Positions 1 through 5,204 of a stretch of 5,204 bases of DNA are shown here, piece after piece (within the stretch, counting starts at the first letter, position 1; each line of letters starts with the position of its first letter). The notes below the pieces were generated by a model. It did no database searches. It saw nothing but the letters and a program-made list of their open reading frames with translations, and had not been told where the DNA came from. A program made the translations under genes and the position numbers. Source of the DNA: Minisyncoccota bacterium (GTDB taxonomy: Bacteria > Patescibacteriota > Minisyncoccia > Phycocordibacterales > Phycocordibacteraceae); NCBI GenBank assembly GCA_022844065.1, contig JALHML010000049.1:1-5204 (forward strand), in the 5' to 3' direction.

Positions 1-1445
1 GTCAGGTACGGGGAGCGGGCATGCAGGCATTCTCCTTCGGGCAGTCAAAGGCGCGCATGATTGACCCAGCTGATACCAATCAGCGCGTACTCTTCTCTGA
101 TGTTGCAGGCGCTAAAGAAGCAAAAGAAGAGCTTCTTGAAATCGTGGACTTCCTGAAGAACCCGAAGAAGTTCCTCGATATCGGTGCACGTATCCCGAAG
201 GGCATTCTGCTTATGGGAGCGCCTGGTACGGGAAAGACCTTGCTCGCTCGTGCGGTTGCTGGCGAGGCTGGGGTGCCGTTCTTCTCAATCTCAGGCTCCG
301 AGTTCGTTGAGATGTTCGTGGGTGTGGGAGCGTCTCGTGTACGCGATCTCTTCCTCATGGCTAAGAAGACCTCGCCGTCCATTATCTTCGTTGACGAGAT
401 CGATGCGGTTGGACGTGTGCGTGGTACGGGTGTTGGCGGCGGAAACGACGAGCGCGAACAGACGCTCAACCAGATCCTCGTTGAGATGGACGGATTCGAT
501 CCAACCGAGAAGGTTATCGTTATGGCAGCAACGAACCGCCCTGACGTGCTCGACCCAGCGTTACTGCGTCCAGGACGCTTCGATCGACGCGTTACGATCG
601 ATCTGCCTGATCGCAAAGACCGTCTTGAGATTCTCACGGTACACGCGCGCAAGAAGCCGTTTGGTCCTGACGTTGCGCTCGATGTTATCGCGGAGCGCAC
701 TCCCGGATTCTCGGGTGCCGAACTGTACTCGCTCATGAACGAAGGAGCTATCCTCGCTGCGCGTGAGAACCGCAAGGAAATTACGCAGTACGACCTCATC
801 CGCTCTATCGAGAAGGTTATGCTGGGTCCTGAACGAAAGAGTCATCTTCTCGGAAAGAAAGAAAAGCGTCTCACTGCGTATCACGAGGCAGGGCACGCAC
901 TCGTTGGTTCTGTGCTCGAGCACTCTGATCCAATCCATAAGATTTCGATCATCAGCCGCGGACGCGCTGCAGGGTACACGCTTAAGCTTCCGTTTGATGA
1001 CAGGCGTATGCACTCTCGAAAGACCTTCCTCGACGATATTGCGACAACGCTCGGCGGCTATGTTGCTGAAGAGATGATCTATGGAGACCTCACAACCGGT
1101 CCGTCGAACGACCTTGCGGTTATCGCAGCTCTCGCACGCGATATGGTGTCTCGGTATGGCATGAGCGACACACTCGGTCCCGTTGCATACGCAGGAGACC
1201 GTGCGTATGGAGATGCGATGTACTCCCAGGAGATCGCGTCAAAGATAGATGCCGAAGTTGCGCGCATCATTGCTGAGGCAAAGGGACGCGCTCGACAGGT
1301 GCTCGAGGAACACCGTAAAGCACTTGATGCAATTGCAGAGCGCCTCGTTGAGGTTGAGACGCTTGAGCGCGAGGAGTTCGAGGCCATTCTTATTGCGAAC
1401 GGCATAACACCTAAGAAGAAAGAAGAAGAGGACGTATCAATCTAA
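1..1445 (+). CDS. ftsH: ATP-dependent zinc metalloprotease FtsH, 5'-truncated by window edge
   Basis: FtsH is a membrane-anchored AAA+ hexamer that unfolds and degrades membrane and short-lived cytosolic proteins. The frame is open to the left edge. The codons before the first ATG at 21 read as a Gly-rich linker (QVRGAG) as in other FtsH proteins, so that ATG is internal; the N-terminal membrane part, usually about 130-150 residues, is outside the window. Numbering from that ATG: Walker A GAPGTGKT 66-73, pore loop FVGVG 99-103, Walker B IIFVDEID 121-128, second region of homology 171-189 with arginine fingers R183 and R186. The peptidase zinc site is HEAGH 288-292 (catalytic E289), with a probable third ligand D364 in GPSND. 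A helical segment (about 404-455) and a charged Lys/Glu tail close the protein. All active-site residues are present, so it should be an active protease. It ends 19 bases before a hairpin terminator. Only 2 of 33 Ile codons are AUA. Confidence 0.97.
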   Translation, partial: QVRGAGMQAFSFGQSKARMIDPADTNQRVLFSDVAGAKEAKEELLEIVDFLKNPKKFLDIGARIPKGILLMGAPGTGKTLLARAVAGEAGVPFFSISGSEFVEMFVGVGASRVRDLFLMAKKTSPSIIFVDEIDAVGRVRGTGVGGGNDEREQTLNQILVEMDGFDPTEKVIVMAATNRPDVLDPALLRPGRFDRRVTIDLPDRKDRLEILTVHARKKPFGPDVALDVIAERTPGFSGAELYSLMNEGAILAARENRKEITQYDLIRSIEKVMLGPERKSHLLGKKEKRLTAYHEAGHALVGSVLEHSDPIHKISIISRGRAAGYTLKLPFDDRRMHSRKTFLDDIATTLGGYVAEEMIYGDLTTGPSNDLAVIAALARDMVSRYGMSDTLGPVAYAGDRAYGDAMYSQEIASKIDAEVARIIAEAKGRARQVLEEHRKALDAIAERLVEVETLEREEFEAILIANGITPKKKEEEDVSI

Positions 1446-1464
1446 GGACGTTGGTATAAAAGGA

Positions 1465-1494
1465 AAACGGCGGCATCGGATGATGCCGCCGTTT
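1465..1494. terminator. Bidirectional intrinsic terminator between ftsH and the small membrane gene
   Basis: A perfect 13-bp stem (1465-1477 with 1482-1494) closes a GGAT tetraloop, and its core is GC-rich (CGGCGGC). It starts 19 bases after the ftsH stop and lies 8 bases past the stop of the converging minus-strand gene. On the minus strand the stem runs into a T-rich tract (TTTTCCTTTTAT). On the plus strand the tail is only GTTTCTCGTCTTCT. The hairpin should therefore stop both transcripts, and probably the minus-strand one better. The stem is seen directly; its activity is inferred. Confidence 0.88.
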
Positions 1495-1502
1495 CTCGTC
1501 TT

Positions 1503-1784
1503 CTAGAGCCCAAAGAACTCTTCGATCCAGTTTTTGTGAGTTATTTCCGGGTCGCCCTGCAGGGTAAACCAGAAGAAGCCGCCCATGACCACATAGAGCC
1601 AGTAGGAACCGGCAAAGAGAGCTAAGCCGAAGACCGTAGCGGGGGTCTCTGCCACCGACCAGATCCCGTAGCCCATAGCCACAGCAAGACCAACGGCGAG
1701 ATAGGGGAAGATGCCGGTGTCGAGCCAGTTCCTGATAGCGTGTGGCCCCCACAGGAAGAAAATGAGCAACGTGTTCATCAGCAT
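1503..1784 (-). CDS. Unrecognised small Trp-rich membrane protein (93 aa)
   Basis: I do not recognise this protein. It has two clear hydrophobic stretches, about residues 25-44 and 50-73, which would cross the membrane as a hairpin. The hydrophobic N-terminus (LIFFLWG, 6-13) is too short for a confident third helix. A polar, partly acidic tail follows (about 77-93). It contains six Trp in 93 residues and many Phe and Tyr. The start at 1784 is chosen because AAAGGAGGT at 1790-1798 sits 5 bases upstream. The frame continues up to an ATG at 1820, but that start lies before the ribosome site and would give 105 residues. A second ATG at 1778 is also possible but has longer spacing. The gene follows the tRNA-Ile by 63 bases and ends 8 bases before the shared terminator. 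The combination of ribosome site, hydrophobic pattern and terminator makes it a real gene in my view; the function is unknown. Confidence 0.75.
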   Translation of the reverse strand: MLMNTLLIFFLWGPHAIRNWLDTGIFPYLAVGLAVAMGYGIWSVAETPATVFGLALFAGSYWLYVVMGGFFWFTLQGDPEITHKNWIEEFFGL

Positions 1785-1789
1785 AGCTG

Positions 1790-1798
1790 ACCTCCTTT
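1790..1798 (-). promoter_or_regulatory. Strong Shine-Dalgarno of the small membrane gene
   Basis: Read on the minus strand this is AAAGGAGGT, a near-perfect match to the 16S rRNA 3' tail, with 5 bases between it and the ATG at 1784. It decides the start of the 93-residue protein against the ATG at 1820. It contrasts with recG and the malic enzyme, which have no such site. Confidence 0.8.
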
Positions 1799-1847
1799 CA
1801 TATGCTCTGAAATGCACCATATCAAAATCTCACTTTCTCTGCACGTT

Positions 1848-1924
1848 TGGTGCACCCTCTTGGATTCGAACCAAGGACCGCGGAGGTATAAGCTCCGTGC
1901 TCTAACCAACTGAGCTAAGGGTGC
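1848..1924 (-). tRNA. trnI(uau): tRNA-Ile, anticodon UAU
   Basis: A complete 77-base cloverleaf with an encoded CCA (1848-1850). The acceptor stem GCACCCU/AGGGUGC has 7 of 7 pairs and discriminator A73. The D stem is GCUC/GAGC. The anticodon stem CGGAG/CUCCG is perfect and encloses the loop CUUAUAC. The T stem CUUGG/CCAAG encloses UUCGAAU, and U8, A9, U33 and A37 are in place. The anticodon is at 1888-1890 and reads UAU, which decodes AUA as isoleucine. Most bacteria instead read AUA with a CAU-anticodon tRNA whose C34 is turned into lysidine by TilS. The gene lies 20 bases after the recG stop and 63 bases before the small membrane gene, on the same strand, with no convincing promoter of its own. 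It may therefore be cut from a longer transcript by RNase P and 3' nucleases. Confidence 0.96.
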
Positions 1925-1947
1925 CCTAATACTGTAGCGCACCCTTA
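1916..1947. repeat. 9-bp inverted repeat joining recG stop and tRNA 5' end
   Basis: TAAGGGTGC at 1916-1924 is the exact reverse complement of GCACCCTTA at 1939-1947, with 14 bases between. One arm holds the recG stop codon; the other is the 5' acceptor strand plus bases 8-9 of tRNA-Ile. In a recG-tRNA transcript this hairpin would compete with the tRNA acceptor stem. No T-run follows, so it is not an ordinary terminator. The repeat is seen directly; any role is inferred. Confidence 0.6.
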
Positions 1948-4125
1948 TTCGGGATGCACCTCCTCGTCCGCTTCCTTTGCAAGCTTCGCGAGAAGGGGAT
2001 GCTTCTTAAGTTCCGGATCTTTTTTCACGAGCTCCTGTGCCTCGTTTCTCGCGGCCTCTACCATCTTTATATTCTTAAGCGCCTCCATAGCGATATCCGA
2101 CACGCCCCACTGCCGTGCACCATAGAGCTCGCCGGCACCTCGGAGTGCAAGATCGTACTCGGCGAGTTCAAATCCATTCTTGGCGGTCGTAAGGGCCGTA
2201 AGGCGTTCCTTGGTGGCAGGGCCATAGGACTCAGGGAGTGCGAAGCAGTACGCCTGATTGCTTGAACGAATCACGCGCCCACGCAGCTGGTGTAATTGTG
2301 CGAGTCCAAATCGCTCAGCACCTTCAATAAGAATAACGGTGGCGTTCGGGACATTCACACCAACCTCAACAACCGATGTCGCAACGAGTATCTGTACGTC
2401 TCCATTTTCAAATCGCTTCATAACCGCTTCTTTATCCTTCGGTGTCATTTTGCTATGTAGGATATCGATTGAAGCATCCGGAAATACATTCAGTTTCAAC
2501 CGCTCCGCTTCCGCTTTCACAGACTTTGCCTGTACGGCGAATTCTTTTTGGGGATCGGGCTCGTTGATACGCGGACAAATCACATATGCCTGGTGTCCGA
2601 GTGCAAGTTCGCTTCGCACACGCTCGTATGCCTTCTCGCGCTTCTCAGGACCAAGAACTTCCGTGAGGATGGGCTTGCGACCAAGCGGCATTTGATCAAG
2701 AAGCGACAGATCGAGATCTCCATAAATCGAGAGCGCAAGTGTGCGCGGGATTGGCGTCGCGGTCATTGAAAGAAGGTGAGGCGAGAGTGCACCATCCTTC
2801 TTTGTAAGCTTTTGGCGATGTGCTTTTCCGAAGCGGTGTTGTTCGTCAATAATGGCGTACGCAAGATTCTGAAACGCTAAAGATTTGTAGACGAGTGCAT
2901 GGGTACCAATAACAATTGGGATCTCGCCGTTCGCGACCCATTTCGCGAACTGTGCTCTCGAAACCTTTGCGGACTCTTCGTACCGGACCTTCGAAGGGAA
3001 TTTGCGGCACTCGTTTCCGGTTATGAGTCCAATTGGGATTGGGTGGTCTTTGAAATAGGAAACGAACGTAGAGAAGTGTTGCTTCGCAAGGATTTCGGTA
3101 GGGCACATGTACGCAACCTGAAGCGTTCCTGCAACGCGCCCCGGAGGTCTTGAGGTAGCAACCATGTAGGCGGTTGCCGCCGCCACTGCGGTCTTTCCGC
3201 TTCCCACATCCCCCTCGAGAAGTCTTCTCATAGGGTGCGGTTTCTCGAAGTCCGCTACGATGCTTTCAATGGAGCGCGCCTGAGCCTCAGTTGGCGGAAA
3301 CGGAAACGAATCCATGAAGGCTGAAAGAGAAGCTCGATCTGCGTGTACCGGGAGCGCCCGTTCTTTTGTCGCTTCAAGACGTCGGCGTTGTGTCGTGAGT
3401 TGTATCGCTAGTACTTCTTGGAACGCAAAACGTTTCTTCGCTGCTTGCGAATCCGGAAGCTTTCGAGGCGCATGCATCCAGATGACCGCTGTCGCTAAAG
3501 TTGGTAAGCTGTAGCGATCGAGCATCTCTTTGGGAATTGGGTCGGGGAGACGTTCGTGCACGCCTGCTTCAAAGACGCGTTTGAGTGCATGCAGGAACCA
3601 CTGCGAGGAGACGCCTTTTGATTCTGGATAAATTGCGTACAGAGTGTCCTCGATGAGAGCACTTCCAAGGTCTTCGGTGTTCGTAAAGAGGGAGTCGTGC
3701 ACTTCCTCAGGATTAATAGGGGAACGGTCGATCTCGGGGTTTGCGAGATAGATTTTGTCGCCTGTCCCAGTTATCTTCCCGCTCGCCTTCACAACCATGC
3801 CGTCCTTGAGAGACTTCGCAATGTAGGGTTGCGAGAACCAGCGCAGCTTTATGCGGCCCGAGGCATCCTCGAGCCACGCCTCACCCATAGGACGCTTCGC
3901 AGTCCACGACTTCTTCGCTTCAGGTTTCCTAATGGTGCCGTAGAGCGTAACGTCACTTCCAGACGTTGCGCTGCCGATAGTGCCGGTCGGTCCTGCTGCT
4001 TCGTACCGAGCGGGGAAGTGATAGAGGAGATCGTGTATCGTTTTAATACCGAGCCGCTCGAGCGCTTTCTTTTGGTCAGGCTTGAGGCGGGTGAAATGCT
4101 GTGAGACTGAGTCTTCAGGCTTCAT
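1945..4125 (-). CDS. recG: ATP-dependent DNA helicase RecG
   Basis: RecG is a superfamily 2 helicase that reverses stalled replication forks and moves branched DNA during recombinational repair. At 726 residues it is complete, slightly longer than the E. coli protein (693). Order of parts: helix-hairpin-type N-terminus (about 10-42, with LERLGIKTIHDLLYHFPARYE); OB-fold wedge domain that splits the fork (about 58-130); helicase domain 1 with motif I GDVGSGKT 305-312, Ia PTEILAKQH 342-350, Ib GTHAL 407-411, II DEQH 427-430 and III MTATPIPRT 454-462; helicase domain 2 with motif IV VICPRI 515-520, motif V around 579-593 and motif VI QLRGRVIR 613-620; C-terminal TRG region LALRGAGELYGARQWG 659-674. 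Motif VI has Ile619 where VGRG is usual, yet Q613, R617 and R620 remain. The start ATG follows TATACT by 6 bases and has no Shine-Dalgarno. The next Met is at residue 80, inside the wedge domain, so this start is secure. Confidence 0.97.
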   Translation of the reverse strand: MKPEDSVSQHFTRLKPDQKKALERLGIKTIHDLLYHFPARYEAAGPTGTIGSATSGSDVTLYGTIRKPEAKKSWTAKRPMGEAWLEDASGRIKLRWFSQPYIAKSLKDGMVVKASGKITGTGDKIYLANPEIDRSPINPEEVHDSLFTNTEDLGSALIEDTLYAIYPESKGVSSQWFLHALKRVFEAGVHERLPDPIPKEMLDRYSLPTLATAVIWMHAPRKLPDSQAAKKRFAFQEVLAIQLTTQRRRLEATKERALPVHADRASLSAFMDSFPFPPTEAQARSIESIVADFEKPHPMRRLLEGDVGSGKTAVAAATAYMVATSRPPGRVAGTLQVAYMCPTEILAKQHFSTFVSYFKDHPIPIGLITGNECRKFPSKVRYEESAKVSRAQFAKWVANGEIPIVIGTHALVYKSLAFQNLAYAIIDEQHRFGKAHRQKLTKKDGALSPHLLSMTATPIPRTLALSIYGDLDLSLLDQMPLGRKPILTEVLGPEKREKAYERVRSELALGHQAYVICPRINEPDPQKEFAVQAKSVKAEAERLKLNVFPDASIDILHSKMTPKDKEAVMKRFENGDVQILVATSVVEVGVNVPNATVILIEGAERFGLAQLHQLRGRVIRSSNQAYCFALPESYGPATKERLTALTTAKNGFELAEYDLALRGAGELYGARQWGVSDIAMEALKNIKMVEAARNEAQELVKKDPELKKHPLLAKLAKEADEEVHPE

Positions 4126-4131
4126 GAGGTC

Positions 4132-4137
4132 AGTATA
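4132..4137 (-). promoter_or_regulatory. Putative -10 box of recG, implying a leaderless mRNA
   Basis: TATACT on the minus strand differs from TATAAT at one base. It lies 6 bases before the recG ATG, so transcription would start at or next to the A of the start codon. No good -35 is seen at 16-18 bases spacing (the best alignments read like ATCTCT), and there is no Shine-Dalgarno. The call rests on the -10 box and its position only. Confidence 0.5.
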
Positions 4138-4168
4138 CCGTTTGGTTCATGAACAGAGATACTAGTAT
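4133..4168. promoter_or_regulatory. Three evenly spaced palindromes upstream of recG, possible operator
   Basis: GTATAC (4133-4138), GTTCATGAAC (4145-4154) and ATACTAGTAT (4159-4168) are perfect palindromes of 6, 10 and 10 bp. Their centres lie exactly 14 bases apart (4135.5, 4149.5, 4163.5). The first overlaps the recG -10 box. The arms differ in sequence, so one repressor binding all three is not clear. The palindromes are seen directly; a regulatory role is inference. Confidence 0.35.
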
Positions 4169-4235
4169 TTATCTCGCGGTAGGAGGATATGGACTCAGGG
4201 GTCCTGCGACACGTGCTGCACTTTTTACGGCTTGT

Positions 4236-4264
4236 TCGACAGTTGATATCTAAACTGAGATACT
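4236..4264 (+). promoter_or_regulatory. Putative promoter of the malic enzyme gene
   Basis: The -35 TCGACA (4236-4241, 5 of 6 to TTGACA), a 17-base spacer and the -10 GATACT (4259-4264) are preceded by TGA, an extended -10 signature. Nine bases separate the -10 from the ATG at 4274, so the RNA would begin about 1-4 bases before the start codon. No Shine-Dalgarno lies in between, consistent with an almost leaderless message. Confidence 0.6.
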
Positions 4265-4273
4265 GCTTTGGCT

Positions 4274-5204
4274 ATGTCAGCGGCAAGAAAGAAAATAAAG
4301 GTGCAGACTCGTGCACACATACTCGCAGCGTTTAAAAAGACCGGTGCTCGGGTTGAGACTAAAGGAAGGATAAGGTTAAAGAATAAGGAAGACTTTGCGC
4401 TCTACTACACGCCTGGAGTTGGCGTTGCGTCTTTGCATCTTGCAAAACATCCTAAAGATGCACGGAAGCTTTCCGTAAAAAAGAATAGTGTTGCAGTTAT
4501 TAGTGACGGCTCGGCAGTGCTTGGTCTTGGGAATATCGGCCCGTATGGCGCACTCCCTGTTATGGAAGGGAAGGCATTGATTTTCAAGGAGCTTGCCGAT
4601 GTTGATGCGTGGCCCATCGTGCTCGATACTCAGGATCCAGACGAGATCGTTCGAACAATCATACATATTGCCCCGGGCTTTGGCGGTATAAACCTCGAGG
4701 ACATTAAGGCCCCCGAGTGTTTTGATATTGAGCAGCGACTTATCGCGGCACTTGATATACCGGTTATGCATGACGACCAGCACGGCACTGCTATTGTTGT
4801 GCTGGCAGGGCTCATCAACGCAGCAAGCGTGGTTGGGAAACCGTTTAGGAAACTGAAGGTTGTTATATCGGGCGCTGGCGCTGCCGGGAGTGCGGTTGCA
4901 AAACTACTACATGCCGCAGGTATTACAGACATCATCGTGCATGATCGCACGGGTGCGTTGTATCAAGGTCGAAGTGGTCTTAATGAAAGCAAGCAGGAAC
5001 TCGCTCGTCTAACCAATCCACGAAACATGTCAGGGGATCTCACAGCCGTACTTGAAGGAAGCGATGTATTCATTGGTGTTTCAGGACCAAATATCCTTAC
5101 CGCTGACGACATACAAACCATGGCAAAGGACGCTATCGTCTTTGCGCTGTCCAACCCAATACCTGAAATTATGCCAGAGCAGGGGAAGAAGGGTGGTGAC
5201 ATGG
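4274..5204 (+). CDS. Malic enzyme (oxaloacetate-decarboxylating), 3'-truncated by window edge
   Basis: Malic enzyme converts L-malate to pyruvate and CO2 in the cytosol while reducing NAD(P)+. The 310 codons present begin with a Lys-rich N-terminus and align with the short bacterial type, like the first domain of E. coli MaeB. Visible sites: YYTPGVG 44-50 with probable catalytic Tyr45; SDGSAVLGLGNIGP 77-90; MEGKALIFK 97-105 with probable catalytic Lys100; metal-binding E142 and D143 in GGINLEDI, and D168 in HDDQHGTA; Rossmann loop GAGAAG 200-205 followed by HDR with D224 at the end of the next strand, which leans towards NAD; LTNP 246-249; and LSNPIPEIMP 292-301. About 80 or more residues should follow the edge. 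An in-frame TGA at 4256-4258 and the promoter fix the start at 4274; a TTG at 4268 is possible but less likely. Nine of 28 Ile codons are AUA, unlike ftsH. No further domain can be judged. Confidence 0.95.
   Translation, partial: MSAARKKIKVQTRAHILAAFKKTGARVETKGRIRLKNKEDFALYYTPGVGVASLHLAKHPKDARKLSVKKNSVAVISDGSAVLGLGNIGPYGALPVMEGKALIFKELADVDAWPIVLDTQDPDEIVRTIIHIAPGFGGINLEDIKAPECFDIEQRLIAALDIPVMHDDQHGTAIVVLAGLINAASVVGKPFRKLKVVISGAGAAGSAVAKLLHAAGITDIIVHDRTGALYQGRSGLNESKQELARLTNPRNMSGDLTAVLEGSDVFIGVSGPNILTADDIQTMAKDAIVFALSNPIPEIMPEQGKKGGDM

Noticed and set aside
10..23. ATG at 21 with GGGGAG 5 bases upstream, as a true start giving a soluble FtsH.
   Set aside because: The frame is open to the edge and the codons before it read as the Gly-rich linker typical of FtsH; the G-rich bases are explained by Gly and Arg codons.
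80..799. Long open frame on the minus strand opposite ftsH (239 codons).
   Set aside because: It is rich in Ser, Arg and Pro with no family motif, as expected for the shadow of a real, GC-rich gene.
1411..1752. A 113-codon minus-strand frame overlapping the small membrane gene and the terminator.
   Set aside because: It runs through the terminator hairpin into ftsH, lacks a ribosome site and is Arg/Leu-rich low-information sequence.
1785..1820. Upstream ATG at 1820 for the small membrane gene.
   Set aside because: It would place the strong AAAGGAGGT inside the coding region, and the added residues (MVHFRAYERRSA) are polar and unlike the hydrophobic start that follows.
1848..1945. Integration site (att) at the tRNA gene.
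   Set aside because: Only a 7-base copy of the acceptor sequence lies nearby, with no integrase and no foreign gene; recG directly adjoins the tRNA.
4156..4264. Direct repeat GAGATACT at 4156-4163 and 4257-4264, 101 bases apart.
   Set aside because: Only 8 bases and two copies; the second is explained by the -10 box, so I treat it as chance.
1..5204. Recoding of TGA as Gly or Trp, known in some CPR lineages.
   Set aside because: ftsH, recG and the malic enzyme read without in-frame TGA, their Gly and Trp codons are standard, and nothing requires recoding.

Overview
The window carries ordinary bacterial housekeeping genes. I see no mobile element, CRISPR array, toxin-antitoxin pair or defence cassette. 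From left to right it holds: the 3' two-thirds of ftsH on the plus strand (cut by the left edge); a strong hairpin terminator; then, all on the minus strand, a short unknown membrane-protein gene, a tRNA-Ile gene with anticodon UAU, and a complete recG; a 148-base divergent promoter region; and the first 310 codons of a malic enzyme on the plus strand (cut by the right edge).

The details of the FtsH and RecG sequences (for example the Gly-rich stretch ending GGGNDEREQ in FtsH, and LLYHFPARYE at the start of RecG), the tRNA-Ile(UAU) gene and the short spacing between unrelated genes suggest a Patescibacteria/CPR (Parcubacteria-like) genome. This is inference from remembered family patterns, not from a search. 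The genes read cleanly with the standard bacterial code, with TAA, TAG and TAA as stops.

Transcription can be laid out plausibly from the sequence. ftsH ends at a 13-bp hairpin, which also closes the converging minus-strand group. recG, the tRNA and the small membrane gene lie head to tail on the minus strand with gaps of 20 and 63 bases and no terminator that I can see between them, so they may share a transcript. recG and the malic enzyme diverge. Each has a good -10 box only 6-9 bases before its ATG and no Shine-Dalgarno, which predicts leaderless or almost leaderless mRNAs. The small membrane gene, lying inside the group, has a textbook GGAGGT site.

The points most worth a second look are the rare tRNA-Ile(UAU), which reads AUA directly rather than through lysidine-modified CAU; the uneven use of AUA between ftsH and the malic enzyme; the evenly spaced palindromes and probable leaderless starts between recG and the malic enzyme; and the unrecognised Trp-rich 93-residue membrane protein.
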